64,000 nucleotides of DNA, taken from positions 2,976,001 to 3,040,000 of the forward strand of contig NZ_JAUCES010000005.1 in NCBI RefSeq assembly GCF_030348825.1, in the 5' to 3' direction. Of the stretch, positions 1 to 10,200 are shown in pieces (position 1 is the first letter of the stretch; each line of letters opens with the position of its first letter). A program made the translations under genes and the position numbers. The notes beneath the pieces are model-generated. The model did no database searches, had not been told where the DNA came from, and saw only the letters and a program-made list of their open reading frames with translations. This DNA is from Fictibacillus sp. b24. GTDB lineage: Bacteria; Bacillota; Bacilli; Bacillales; Fictibacillaceae.

Positions 1-1339
<1,339 letters not shown>

Positions 1340-1351
1340 CCTTCACCTCTT

Positions 1352-1411
1352 TGACCGACTAGTCATTCAATAACATACGCTAGTATACTCCGTTTATGAC
1401 CAGTCAGTCAA
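1352..1411. promoter_or_regulatory. Candidate TetR operator pair
   Basis: Two related dyads lie just upstream of the TetR start: TGACCGACTAGTCATTCA at 1352-1369, with a perfect GACTAGTC core, and TGACCAGTCAGTCA at 1397-1410, with TGAC/GTCA ends. The first resembles the TGAATGA-type boxes bound by Bacillus TetR regulators. They sit where the regulator promoter is expected, so self-repression is inferred. Confidence 0.6.
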
Positions 1412-1493
1412 ACAAAATTTTTATACCTTCACCACTTGGAATATGTGCTAAAATTATCCATATATAGAAATGAACTAGAGGAGTTCAGAATAC

Positions 1494-2306
1494 GTGAAAC
1501 AATTACATGTAATTGGTGAAGGAAGTACTGCGCAGATCGTCGCCCTTTCACCCGAAAAAGTGGCAAAACTCTTTTATGATCACGTACCAGATCATGCTAT
1601 TGAACATGAATACATGATCGGTAAAAGGATCAGCGACACAGGACTTCCGGTACCTTTTGTATATCAAATCGAACATATCATAGAAAAAAGAGCGCTCATT
1701 TATGAAAGAATTAATGGTTTTACAATGACGAGTTACTTCGGCAGTCACCCCTGGCAGGCCATACACCTTATGAGACGAATGGCAAAACTTCAAGTAGGTG
1801 TTCATGAAAAAAAGCTTTCTTCCCTACCCGTTCAACGAGAGGTTTTATTAAGAAAGATTGAATCTGTTCATGAACTGAATAACGATGATAAAAGAAAAAT
1901 ATATCAGCACCTAGAAAAACTGCCCGATGGTGAATCTTTATGTCACGGTGATTTTCATCCAGACAATATCCTGCTCCCTAAAAAAGGCCCTATCATAATC
2001 GACTGGGCTGACGCTACAAGAGGAAACAGAATGGCTGATTTAGCTCGCACTCTGCTCATCTTACGTTTCGGCGGTCTATCCGAGGATATATCTTCAATAA
2101 ATTTAAGAACGATTTTATATGTACGTAAATTTTTAGCAAAGTACTATAAAAATAGCTATAATAGACATTACGCTTTTTCAGCAGAATCGTTGAACAAGTG
2201 GATGGTCCCTATTGCTGCAGCAAGGTTGAGTGAAAAGCTTCCACACCACGAAAAAAAGAAGTTAGTTTCTATTGTTCAAACTTACTTAAAGGATGAAGGC
2301 TTTTGA
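1494..2306 (+). CDS. Aminoglycoside phosphotransferase/choline kinase-like protein
   Basis: A 270-residue small-molecule kinase of the APH fold. Visible motifs are an N-terminal nucleotide-binding lobe, the catalytic loop HGDFHPDN at about residues 151-158 (general base Asp153) and the metal-binding IIDWAD at about 167-172. The GTG at 1494 is chosen because AGAGGAG lies 9 nt upstream. The substrate is not predictable: the family covers antibiotics, choline, homoserine and sugars. It heads a run of five plus-strand genes, and its stop overlaps the next start. Nothing nearby suggests antibiotic resistance. Confidence 0.85.
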   Translation: MKQLHVIGEGSTAQIVALSPEKVAKLFYDHVPDHAIEHEYMIGKRISDTGLPVPFVYQIEHIIEKRALIYERINGFTMTSYFGSHPWQAIHLMRRMAKLQVGVHEKKLSSLPVQREVLLRKIESVHELNNDDKRKIYQHLEKLPDGESLCHGDFHPDNILLPKKGPIIIDWADATRGNRMADLARTLLILRFGGLSEDISSINLRTILYVRKFLAKYYKNSYNRHYAFSAESLNKWMVPIAAARLSEKLPHHEKKKLVSIVQTYLKDEGF

Positions 2307-2722
2307 AAAATAAATATTTGCTGATGCTTCTTTTGTTGTTAACAACCGGCTGTAGCGATCCATCTCCATTACGATCAAATATAGAGGTACAAATCAACCA
2401 AGTATTCGGAACAAAATTTGGATTGATTGACCAGGTAATTATAAAAGATCTTAAGAAAAAAGAAACCGTAACCGTATTGAATCCTGAACTTTTCTCAAAC
2501 AGCCTAGGTAAAATGAAAAAGATTGATACACACTCTCTCAAACCCGATTATTCGTTTTTCCTCAAGACCTCAAAGGAATCTGAGGAATTCAGCAGAGAAC
2601 AAACATATGCAACACTTCTTTACAATGCTGAAAAAGAAATAATCTGTACTGAAAATAAAAAAGTCTGTTATGAAACTTCTGAGTCACTAAGAACGTTTCT
2701 AGAAGACAATAATATTAAGTAA
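2303..2722 (+). CDS. Putative lipoprotein of unknown function
   Basis: A 139-residue exported protein. It has a type II signal peptide (Lys-rich start, Leu-rich core, lipobox LTTGC) with predicted lipidation of the Cys near residue 18. The mature part is Lys- and Glu-rich without a recognised motif. It starts at TTG 2303, overlapping the stop of the kinase gene in a TTGA junction, with AAGGATGAAGG just upstream; this indicates translational coupling. I do not recognise the family. Confidence 0.75.
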   Translation: MKNKYLLMLLLLLTTGCSDPSPLRSNIEVQINQVFGTKFGLIDQVIIKDLKKKETVTVLNPELFSNSLGKMKKIDTHSLKPDYSFFLKTSKESEEFSREQTYATLLYNAEKEIICTENKKVCYETSESLRTFLEDNNIK

Positions 2723-2735
2723 AGGAGAATTACAT

Positions 2736-3125
2736 ATGATATATGAAATGACTGTTCAAGTTCGTGTTGCTAACATGACTGAAGGACAGCGATATTATGA
2801 AACGCTGCTGAACCGTCCACCAGACTTCAATCCACATGATGGATTCGCAGAATGGGAACTGCTTCCTAACTGCTGGCTGCAGGTAGCAGAAGGAACTCCC
2901 ACAGAAGGAAACGGACCGATTCGTTTAGGTGTTATGGATCTTGATGGTGAACGTACACGTTTGATTAAGAATTTAAACATTGAACACTTTGAGATTTTTG
3001 AACGCGATGAAGTTCCTGTAAGATGGGCTACTTTTTCAGATCCTTGGGGAAACCGCTTAGGATTGTTTGAATACAAAGATGAAGAAGCTACGTATGAAAA
3101 GCTTCAACAGGCAGTAAGGAGATAG
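2736..3125 (+). CDS. VOC (glyoxalase/bleomycin resistance) family protein
   Basis: A 129-residue protein of the vicinal oxygen chelate fold. An N-terminal beta-alpha-beta half (YEMTVQVRVANMTEGQRYYETLL) is followed by a second half ending in the typical FSDPWGNRLGLFEY strand. Members bind a metal and act as lyases, dioxygenases or drug-binding proteins; the substrate is unknown. It starts at ATG 2736 after AAAGGAG, 13 nt after the lipoprotein gene and 4 nt before the next gene, so it belongs to the same run. Confidence 0.85.
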   Translation: MIYEMTVQVRVANMTEGQRYYETLLNRPPDFNPHDGFAEWELLPNCWLQVAEGTPTEGNGPIRLGVMDLDGERTRLIKNLNIEHFEIFERDEVPVRWATFSDPWGNRLGLFEYKDEEATYEKLQQAVRR

Positions 3126-3129
3126 ATTT

Positions 3130-3594
3130 ATGAGAGTCATCGTTTCATCCGTAATATCCGTGCTTTTTGGCGCATTATTCTTTTTTGCTATTCCTGGTGG
3201 AAACCCACTAGAACTTAGAACGCAAAGTGTGTTATTCGGTCTATTTTTTGGAATTATTACAGCACTTCCTTTTTTTCTTTTTTGCACACTTCCCGTAGCC
3301 TTTATTATCGAATCATCCAAAGATAAAATGAGATTAAAATTCCGATTTCACTTGCTTTTATATATTGCACTTAGTGTCATTTTTCTGCTCATCTATCGTT
3401 TCACCATTTTCTATTGGGCAAAGTTTGAAGGACTCAATACGTTTGCCGTCTTTGGATATGGAATCACTTGTTCAATTGGATTTTGTTTGAGTTACGCTTT
3501 GTTTAAACCTAGAAAAAGAAGAGAACCAAAGGAACCTAAAGAGCCTACTGATCCATCAGGTCCTAGAAGATACAGAAGTAAAAGTACGGTTTAA
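3130..3594 (+). CDS. Small integral membrane protein
   Basis: A 154-residue protein with four predicted membrane segments at about residues 3-23, 34-56, 73-95 and 102-122. The cytoplasmic tail is very charged and Pro-rich, containing a repeated (R/K)EPKEP motif and a basic end. I do not recognise the family. It is 4 nt from the VOC gene, with AAGGAG overlapping the previous stop, so it is probably co-transcribed with it. Confidence 0.7.
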   Translation: MRVIVSSVISVLFGALFFFAIPGGNPLELRTQSVLFGLFFGIITALPFFLFCTLPVAFIIESSKDKMRLKFRFHLLLYIALSVIFLLIYRFTIFYWAKFEGLNTFAVFGYGITCSIGFCLSYALFKPRKRREPKEPKEPTDPSGPRRYRSKSTV

Positions 3595-3611
3595 TTAAAG
3601 GAGCTATGGGG

Positions 3612-4181
3612 ATGAGGAGAATAGCAGTAGTATGTTCTGTTATTATCTTAGTTTTATTGTTGGTTTCAAATTGGTTTTATCCATTTTCATCAATTAGTTC
3701 AAATAAAACCTTGGTGTACAATGCTGATAACATAATCGTCGATGATTATCAGAAAGAGCTGAAGCAGTTTAAGAAAGATTATGAATCTGAAACTTCAACA
3801 ACTAAGGATGATTCCACTTTCAACCGTATTCCATTTATTCTTTCTGTGTACGAACAACCATGGCTGTTAAGCAAAGGAGATACAGCTATTTCAAAAGACT
3901 CGCTAGATCGAATGTTAGCTGAAACAAAAGAGTCGAGAGAAATAATCCTTCTCCTGGCTTTTGAAGCTAATTACAATATGAGCACCAAATCCTACTTAAA
4001 AATGCTGTTAAACCAGACGCTGTCACTCGAAGAAGAGATTCAGACCGTTCAACAATCTAATATGAATACACGAAAAACACTAGACCGACAGCTTCGTAAC
4101 CTGCATGTACATTATATTTCTAATTTCCAGCTCTTAATAAATTTTCACGAAGAATATATGAGATCCCAGAAAAAAGCTTGA
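3612..4181 (+). CDS. Hypothetical protein with N-terminal membrane anchor
   Basis: About 189 residues: one hydrophobic N-terminal segment (residues about 4-22), then a polar, largely helical extracytoplasmic part. AAAGGAG at 3597-3603 is 8 nt before the ATG at 3612 but only 2 nt before the ATG at 3606, so 3612 is chosen. It is the last gene of the 1494-4181 run, and its stop lies inside the terminator stem. I do not recognise the family. Confidence 0.7.
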   Translation: MRRIAVVCSVIILVLLLVSNWFYPFSSISSNKTLVYNADNIIVDDYQKELKQFKKDYESETSTTKDDSTFNRIPFILSVYEQPWLLSKGDTAISKDSLDRMLAETKESREIILLLAFEANYNMSTKSYLKMLLNQTLSLEEEIQTVQQSNMNTRKTLDRQLRNLHVHYISNFQLLINFHEEYMRSQKKA

Positions 4182-4201
4182 GACATCTGTTCAAGCTTTT
4201 T
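4171..4201. terminator. Bidirectional terminator
   Basis: AAAAAGCTTGA / TCAAGCTTTTT hairpin with a 9-nt loop between convergent genes. It includes the stop of the upstream gene and gives T-runs on both strands. Confidence 0.85.
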
Positions 4202-4775
4202 AGCATTCTGCAATTTTTACTTTGTGCCAAGTTGATTCCCAATTCTTGTTTTTAACACGTTCTCGATACTTGTTTCTTCTTTCTTCTGTTTGTTTATACA
4301 TGTCAGTTGGTCTCACTTCCATATGTAAAACATCATGCAGTCCACACGGTGCAGCTAAGATCACTTCATCCTTGTCACCCAGTGTAACCCCGAGAGCCGT
4401 CACGGTTTCAGGAAACTTAGAAATCGCATCAACTGTTGAGGTATAAGGCTCAAAATCATGATTTACGAGATGCATTCTTGCTTCATTTTTAACAGACCAT
4501 GGTAATTCCGGCATCGCTCTATGAAGCATGTCTTCGTAAACTTTTTCATTCTCTTTCTGAATGTTATTGCGATCAAAATATACGACATCAATATCACCTA
4601 ATGATGTTCTTTCTTCAAAATCATGCAGCGTGTCCCATACTTTAGAACGAACAAACCCTGCACAAATCCACCAGTCTGGTAATTTTAGTGTTTTGGCAGC
4701 TCGTAAAACACTCATCATCCAGTCATCTTTTTCAATAATATCAATTATGTATTGTTGCTGATCCAAACTGTTCAT
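4200..4775 (-). CDS. Nucleotidyltransferase family protein (PF06042-like)
   Basis: A 191-residue cytoplasmic protein resembling the nucleotidyltransferase-like family formerly called DUF925. Key features are WWICAGFVRSKVWD near residues 36-49, GDIDVVYFD near residues 80-88 (a DxD-type metal site) and a conserved C-terminal region. The family has a polymerase-beta-like fold, but its reaction is not established. It is single and convergent with the preceding run, sharing that terminator. Confidence 0.82.
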   Translation of the reverse strand: MNSLDQQQYIIDIIEKDDWMMSVLRAAKTLKLPDWWICAGFVRSKVWDTLHDFEERTSLGDIDVVYFDRNNIQKENEKVYEDMLHRAMPELPWSVKNEARMHLVNHDFEPYTSTVDAISKFPETVTALGVTLGDKDEVILAAPCGLHDVLHMEVRPTDMYKQTEERRNKYRERVKNKNWESTWHKVKIAEC

Positions 4776-4816
4776 CCACTCTTTTCTCTTTATTTACGGC
4801 TGATTTTGCAAACTAT

Positions 4817-5115
4817 GTTGCTTTTGAAAGTGGTTGATCTCCTTTCCAGACTGCTCGCTTTCCGCGGGGCAGGCGGTGAGCCACATTCGTACGTTCCACT
4901 CTTAAGTGTCTCACCTTTCTAGTTGCAGTGGCTAGCCCCTCTAGGTCAAAAGCTAAATGATCCAGAAGGCAAAGTGCGCCTTCCTAGCTCATTCACCTTT
5001 TGCTTGTCGGGGCTGGACGAGCCACTTCCACTTTTCGGACTGCCAGCCTGTCCCGCAGGAGTCTCGCATCTTACACTCCAATCAACAATCATAAAAGAGA
5101 AAATTTGAAAGCAAC
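4817..5115. repeat. Dispersed structured repeat, long copy
   Basis: Core element 4833-5086, bounded by GTTGAT and ATCAAC, with further imperfect inverted ends GTTGCTTTTGAAA (4817-4829) and TTTGAAAGCAAC (5104-5115). Nested pairings are visible: 4865-4874/5046-5055, 4927-4933/5020-5026, 4934-4939/5009-5014, 4947-4952/4997-5002 and 4965-4970/4978-4983. A deleted copy is at 58661-58728. Similar GTTGATTGGAGTG...ATCAAC elements occur between genes of many Bacillaceae. It holds no credible gene: the short open frame at 4923-5108 lies within the stems. Confidence 0.8.
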
Positions 5116-5201
5116 ACTCTTTTAGAAAAGAGCCTTATTTATATAAGGATACAACAACAACCTAGTCATATTAATTCCACACACAATATGGATAAAAAAA
5201 A

Positions 5202-5231
5202 TTGACAAAATCGAGCACAGCATCATATGAT
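5202..5231 (+). promoter_or_regulatory. SigA-type promoter of the riboswitch/TerC unit
   Basis: TTGACA (5202-5207), 18-bp spacer, TATGAT (5226-5231). Transcription would begin about 5238-5240, just before the riboswitch aptamer. Confidence 0.8.
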
Positions 5232-5250
5232 AATAGTAACTTCATAACTC

Positions 5251-5345
5251 CTAAAGGGGAGTAGCTTTTACAATATGGTCGTCATTTCGGAGCTTCGTGC
5301 TCTCGGCTATATTGGCAACTTTACTGTTGTTAGCAAGACCTTTAC
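5251..5345 (+). promoter_or_regulatory. yybP-ykoY manganese riboswitch aptamer
   Basis: Hallmarks are AAAGGGGAGTAGC at 5253-5265, a GCTCTCGGC loop at about 5299-5307 and a closing AGCAAGACCTTT at 5332-5343. The outer stem P1 pairs AAAGG (5253-5257) with CCTTT (5339-5343). This class senses Mn2+ and commonly controls Mn exporters of the TerC and UPF0016 groups; a TerC gene follows. The 3' strand of P1 is also part of the first terminator stem, so Mn-bound P1 should prevent termination and turn the gene on. Confidence 0.93.
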
Positions 5346-5371
5346 CGTTCGGCTGGTAAAGGTCTCTTTTT
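5336..5371 (+). terminator. Riboswitch terminator 1
   Basis: AGACCTTTACC (5336-5346) pairs with GGTAAAGGTCT (5355-5365) and is followed by CTTTTT. Its left arm overlaps the 3' strand of aptamer stem P1, so the two structures exclude each other. Confidence 0.88.
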
Positions 5372-5375
5372 ATGT

Positions 5376-5412
5376 AAGACCTTTGCCTGCTATGGGTAAA
5401 GGTCTTTTTTAT
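5376..5412 (+). terminator. Riboswitch terminator 2
   Basis: AAGACCTTTGCC (5376-5387) pairs with GGGTAAAGGTCTT (5394-5406) and is followed by TTTTTT. The arms almost repeat those of terminator 1. The right arm of terminator 1 can pair fully, with one G-U, with the left arm of this one. Confidence 0.85.
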
Positions 5413-5452
5413 GTTTTTAAACAAAATCATTAACGATTAAGGAGGAACTAAC

Positions 5453-6229
5453 ATGGATTTGTCTATCTTGTTAGAGTATGGTTGGATTTTATTAGTGTTG
5501 ATCGCATTAGAAGGTTTATTAGCTGCAGATAATGCACTCGTGTTAGCGATCATGGTGAAACACTTACCAGAAGAACAACGAAAAAAAGCCTTGTTTTACG
5601 GTTTAGTTGGTGCTTTCTTTTTCCGTTTTGCATCGCTCTTTGCGATTTCATTCTTGGTCAATGTGTGGCAGGTCCAAGCGATTGGAGCTGTGTACCTTCT
5701 GTTCATCGCAATTAATCATATCTTTAGAAAGGTTATAGTTAAAAAGGCAGATGACGCTATGACCAAGCAAAAATCTGATAAGAAAAAATCTGGGTTCTGG
5801 ACCACAGTATTAAAAGTTGAACTAGCTGACATCGCGTTTGCGGTCGACTCTATATTAGCTGCTGTAGCACTTGCAGTAGCACTTCCTGATACGGGTCTTC
5901 CTCCTATCGGTGGACTAGACGGAGGAAAGTTTATGGTAATCTTTGCTGGAGGGTTAATTGGGCTCATCATCATGCGATTTGCTGCTAACTTTTTTGTTAA
6001 ACTCTTACACTCAAAGCCTGGTCTTGAAATTGCAGCCTTTTTAATCGTGGGCTGGGTAGGTGTAAAATTAGCTGTTTATACGCTTGCACATCCAGACTTA
6101 GCTATCCTTTCTGAAGGTTTCGCAAAATCACCTGAATGGAAAATCACCTTCTATATTGTACTGATCTTGATTGCAGCGGGTGGCTGGTTCTTCTCAAAAG
6201 AAAAATCACCGCTATCTCAATCTGAATAA
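5453..6229 (+). CDS. TerC/YkoY-family membrane protein, probable manganese exporter
   Basis: A 258-residue integral membrane protein with about seven helices. The acidic family motifs within helices are visible: EGLLAADNALVLA near residues 20-32 and ELADIAFAVDSILAA near residues 123-137. TerC members controlled by yybP-ykoY riboswitches export Mn2+ and also help metallate secreted enzymes. The riboswitch and its two terminators lie directly upstream and no other gene follows, so this is a single-gene Mn-induced unit. The start is ATG 5453 after AAGGAGG. Confidence 0.92.
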   Translation: MDLSILLEYGWILLVLIALEGLLAADNALVLAIMVKHLPEEQRKKALFYGLVGAFFFRFASLFAISFLVNVWQVQAIGAVYLLFIAINHIFRKVIVKKADDAMTKQKSDKKKSGFWTTVLKVELADIAFAVDSILAAVALAVALPDTGLPPIGGLDGGKFMVIFAGGLIGLIIMRFAANFFVKLLHSKPGLEIAAFLIVGWVGVKLAVYTLAHPDLAILSEGFAKSPEWKITFYIVLILIAAGGWFFSKEKSPLSQSE

Positions 6230-6240
6230 CTGTAAGAAAA

Positions 6241-6270
6241 AAGAGGAGCCTAAAGCTGGCTCCTCTCTCT
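6241..6270. terminator. Bidirectional terminator
   Basis: AGAGGAGCC / GGCTCCTCT stem, loop TAAAGCT, with A/T-rich flanks between the convergent TerC and LacI genes. Confidence 0.85.
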
Positions 6271-6273
6271 TGT

Positions 6274-7239
6274 TTAACGTTTTCGAACTGAATCCCCTTC
6301 AATCAGGCTGACATTGATACGCTCATGTTCGTTTTTTTGTTTTTTAATTAAATTCAGCAGCAGCTCTGACGCGAGCGCTCCCCACTTGTGCTTGGAATAA
6401 TTAATGGTCGCTAGTCTCGGCTGGATATATTGAGACACCTCAATGTTATCAAAACCGATAATATGAACATCTTCGCCAACTCGTAAATTCGTTCGGCTGA
6501 AGTAGTTATACATACCGATTGCCATCTCATCATTCAAACAGAACACGCCTACTGGCTCTGAAAATTCTTGATGAATCTGTTTCGCAGACTCTTCACCTGA
6601 TGACTTGTTAAAATCACCTTGTAATTCGATGTACTCAATTTGTGAATAACGTTGAACCGCTTTTTGCACGGCCTCCAGTCGCTGCATCGCATCGAACGAA
6701 ATATCAGGTCCCTTCACAACATAGATCTTTTGGTGACCCTTTTCCGCTAGATAATCAATGGCAAGTGTTGCACCAGCTTTGTTATCGAGCAGTACTTGCG
6801 AGATGTTCGGATGATCCATTCTTCGATCCATCACAACTAGTTTATGCCCGCGTTCGGCATGACTTAACAGCTCTTCTGTTTTGTATGTTGCATCTAAGAT
6901 GATCGCCCCATCGATCATACGTTCAGGCAGAAAACGGTGCGACTCCTTCCCGCTGCACACGATAAGCTCATAACCGTTCTCGCTTAACGTTTCCATCATA
7001 CCTTGAAGAAGCTGGCCATAAAAAGCACCGCTATAATCTGTTAAATAAATGCCAATGATTTTTGTTTCTCTTTTTTTCAATGAACGGGCAGCTGCACTCG
7101 GAATATAATTTAGCTCTTTAGCTATAGCTAAAATACGTGCTGATGTTTCCTTTGTTACTTTCGGACTTCCGTTTAAGGCATAGGAGACCGTGGAAATGGA
7201 AACACCTGCTTGTTTTGCAATGTCTTTTATACTTACCAA
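6274..7239 (-). CDS. LacI-family transcriptional regulator of the glucan locus
   Basis: A 321-residue sugar-responsive repressor. The N-terminal helix-turn-helix and hinge occupy residues 3-60 (SIKDIAKQAGVSISTVSYAL, then YIPSAAARSLKK), followed by a periplasmic-binding-protein-like effector domain (about 62-320). The TTG at 7239 has GGGGAG 7 nt upstream. It lies 55 nt after the GH94 phosphorylase gene on the same strand and also has its own -10 and operator-like site. Four AAACGTTTC-cored sites occur in this locus, so it most likely controls the phosphorylase, the transporter, the secreted hydrolase and itself. CcpA, also of the LacI family, binds related sites and may overlap. Confidence 0.9.
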   Translation of the reverse strand: MVSIKDIAKQAGVSISTVSYALNGSPKVTKETSARILAIAKELNYIPSAAARSLKKRETKIIGIYLTDYSGAFYGQLLQGMMETLSENGYELIVCSGKESHRFLPERMIDGAIILDATYKTEELLSHAERGHKLVVMDRRMDHPNISQVLLDNKAGATLAIDYLAEKGHQKIYVVKGPDISFDAMQRLEAVQKAVQRYSQIEYIELQGDFNKSSGEESAKQIHQEFSEPVGVFCLNDEMAIGMYNYFSRTNLRVGEDVHIIGFDNIEVSQYIQPRLATINYSKHKWGALASELLLNLIKKQKNEHERINVSLIEGDSVRKR

Positions 7240-7263
7240 CGAAATTCTCCCCTATCTCTCTTG

Positions 7264-7286
7264 TTGCAAACGTTTCCTTTATTATA
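7264..7286 (-). promoter_or_regulatory. Promoter element and operator-like site of the LacI gene
   Basis: On the minus strand TATAAT (7286-7281) is followed at once by GGAAACGTTTGCAA (7277-7264), a LacI/CcpA-type dyad, upstream of the LacI start. No good -35 is seen. Autoregulation is inferred. Confidence 0.55.
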
Positions 7287-7294
7287 CCGAATGG

Positions 7295-10200
7295 CTATGA
7301 ATAAATCTCGACGGTATTCACATCTGCTGACAATTTTTTTACAAACTCAGATCGATTTACAACCACTCCACCATCACGGTAAAGGTTTTCGTACATTTCA
7401 GACTCCACTTCTTGTCCGTTAACGAAAAGACTCTTTGTTTCCTTACTACGTTTATGGAAAACAAAAGTTACAGGCTTTTCATCAAGCATATACTGCATCT
7501 CTAATCCGTGCATATCTTCTGATAACACAGGGTCGATGATCAGCTGTTCACCATGTGGACGAATTCCTAAACAGTTTGAGATCAACTGATTGAAGTAAAT
7601 TCCAGGACCAGATGAATAGATGCGCCAGCCGCCTTTTACTTTTGCTTTTCCGTCTTTTAATTCCCCAAAACGATCCTGGGCTTCATAGCGAGTTTTAAAA
7701 TCACCGTCGGAACTAGAGAAGTAGGCATTACTTTGACGACGCTCTGCATTTGGAACTTTTTCTTGGATCATGACTGGGTTTATTTTTTCTAACCCGCTCC
7801 AGACTTCTTCCGACTTTCCGAGCTTCGCCATCGCTTCAACAAAACGAATATGTGCGTGTACATATTGAAGGCCAATCTCACGTCCAAAGTTAGATGCCTG
7901 TTCTGCGCGTTTAAAGTGCGTGCTTACACCGCCTTTGTAGTGAGCTGGCTTGTCCATCAATCGAACACCATCCGGGCAATAAAACGTATCCATGATAAGA
8001 TTCAAATGCGCTTCAGCCTGCTCTGGTGTTAACAGTTCAGCAATCATACTTCTTGTCATCGGAAGCAGTCGGTAGTTGATGCCTGTTGTGTTATCACTTG
8101 GATGAAGCATCAGTTTTGGCTCATCCGCATTCTCCATATAAACGAACCCAGGAATTACATCTGTACTCAGCATGTACTTCTGATAATCAGACTTGATGTT
8201 TTCAGCCAAAGAGCCTAGTTCTGCAGCTTGATCTTTGTCCACCTTTTTTAATAGGCTCGAGAACTGCGTCATCACTTGATAGGTTAGAGCAACCGTCCAT
8301 GAGCTCACCATAAATTTCTTGAGCTGCGGATTTGCTGGTTGCAGCGTGTCATCCCAGTCTCCATCACCATAAGAAGAAAGGTGTGTATCGTGCAAGAAGT
8401 TCGCTTTCATATAGTCAATCTGCTTCTCTATATGCTCTAGCAACGTTGCTTTTTTCTCAGTAAATCCAAAATCACAGTTTGTTGTGTATGGTAATTTCTC
8501 TTTTAAAATATCAAAGTCGTTTGTTGCTGCGAGATAATCCGTTACTGCTTTTAGCGGCCAGACAATGATATCACCATGTGATTCTTCTTGCTGAATCTTA
8601 AAATACTGATCAAACATAAACCATTGCGGCCAGTTGCCTGTCTCTTCATATTGATGAGAGTACACGGTAAAGAGGATCTCTTTTACCGCATCATAATGCT
8701 GTGTTGCTAAGAAATATTCTGCGGGTCCCTGACAAACGTCACGAGTTCCCCACGCTGCTCCTCCGTATTGCTCTAAACCATGCGGAACAGAATAGTGAAT
8801 CAGCATGTTGTGCGTGTACCAATGTGCTAAGGCGTTCATTTTTTGAAGATCATGCGTTTCTTTTCCGTCTTTTGTTAAACGGAAATTGCGGTTCGTATGA
8901 CGTATAAATTCACGATAACGCTCAATTTCTGTTTCAGCATTTTTTTCTGTAAACGGCAGCTCTTTTCCGTCGATCAGCCCTTGAACAGTTAATGTCCATT
9001 CAGTTGCTGGAGCTAAATCACAAACGACAAGTGATGCAGATCCTGAATCAATATTTTCTCCAAAAATCGTTTCGTCTTTGACAGTCATCTCAGTGCCCGC
9101 CACTTTCATGCGGTAGCTTAAATTTTCGTATGTTTTTGAGCTGTCTGATGAGTCATCCGCAAAGAACGAAAGAATGTTATCCTCTTTTTCCATTTTATAT
9201 GCTACTTCATATTCCTGGTTGTTCATGGATACTTGATTGGTTACGACAAAACGATATTGTTTTCCACTTACAGCTCTAACTTGAAGCTCAATTTCTGGCG
9301 TATCAATGGTCGTGAAGTTTGTAATGATGAACATTTCATCTTCTGTTTTATAGTACCAGCGAGTGTAGTTAAAGCCCATCTCGAAAAGAGAAGGCATCGT
9401 TAATAGCTGCAGCTTCCCTTGAAGCTCAACATAGATTCGCTGACCAGATGTTTTCATCACATTCAGTGCGTTACGAGCGTTTGTGAGCATCTTATGAAAC
9501 GAAGTATTTCCGACAACTAACTGTGAATTGAAGATTCCGTACATATACGAAGTTGTTGTAATCGTCTCTTCTTTTAACTTCACGTTGTTCCCCGTTACGA
9601 GAATGTGTCCATGCGGCCGTTCTACGATTCTTTCTTTTTCTTTTAATACGATGTGCTCGTATGTGGGGGTGAAGAATGAGAGAAGTGTGTCGCCTTCGTA
9701 CTCTTCCAAAATTCTTTCTGGGAATAGACTCTTCACTTCTTCTAAAGAAAGATCCGCTGTTTGTAACGTTCCATCAAATTCGTCATTACGTTTTACTTTC
9801 TCAAGCTTAGTCGTTTCTTTGTTCGTATGGTTTTGAACTTTATTCCAAGCTTCTTCAATTTCAGTACGAAATTCTACTGAAGAGACAGCTTCTGGATGGT
9901 CTTCTTTAAAGCAGCCATAAAATACGAATTGCTGTTTTCCATCTAACTCAATAATTTCTGATTGAAGAGCAATGTATGCAAACTCATATTGATACACTTC
10001 GTTCGGCATGTTTTCTTGATAAAGAGCCTCAGGCGTATCCGTTTCTTTATAAGATGTTCCGAAAAACTGAAAACCATCTGTCACGTAACCTCTAGCTTTT
10101 GTGAGAGATCCTTGCTGCAGATATGGAAAAGCTTTTCCGTTCGGCTGGTTTTGGCGCGAACATACTACGAATCCGAGCGCATCATCTTCAAACACTTTGT

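Noticed and set aside
4923-5108. 61-residue open frame
   Set aside because: It lies entirely inside the structured repeat and has no ribosome site.
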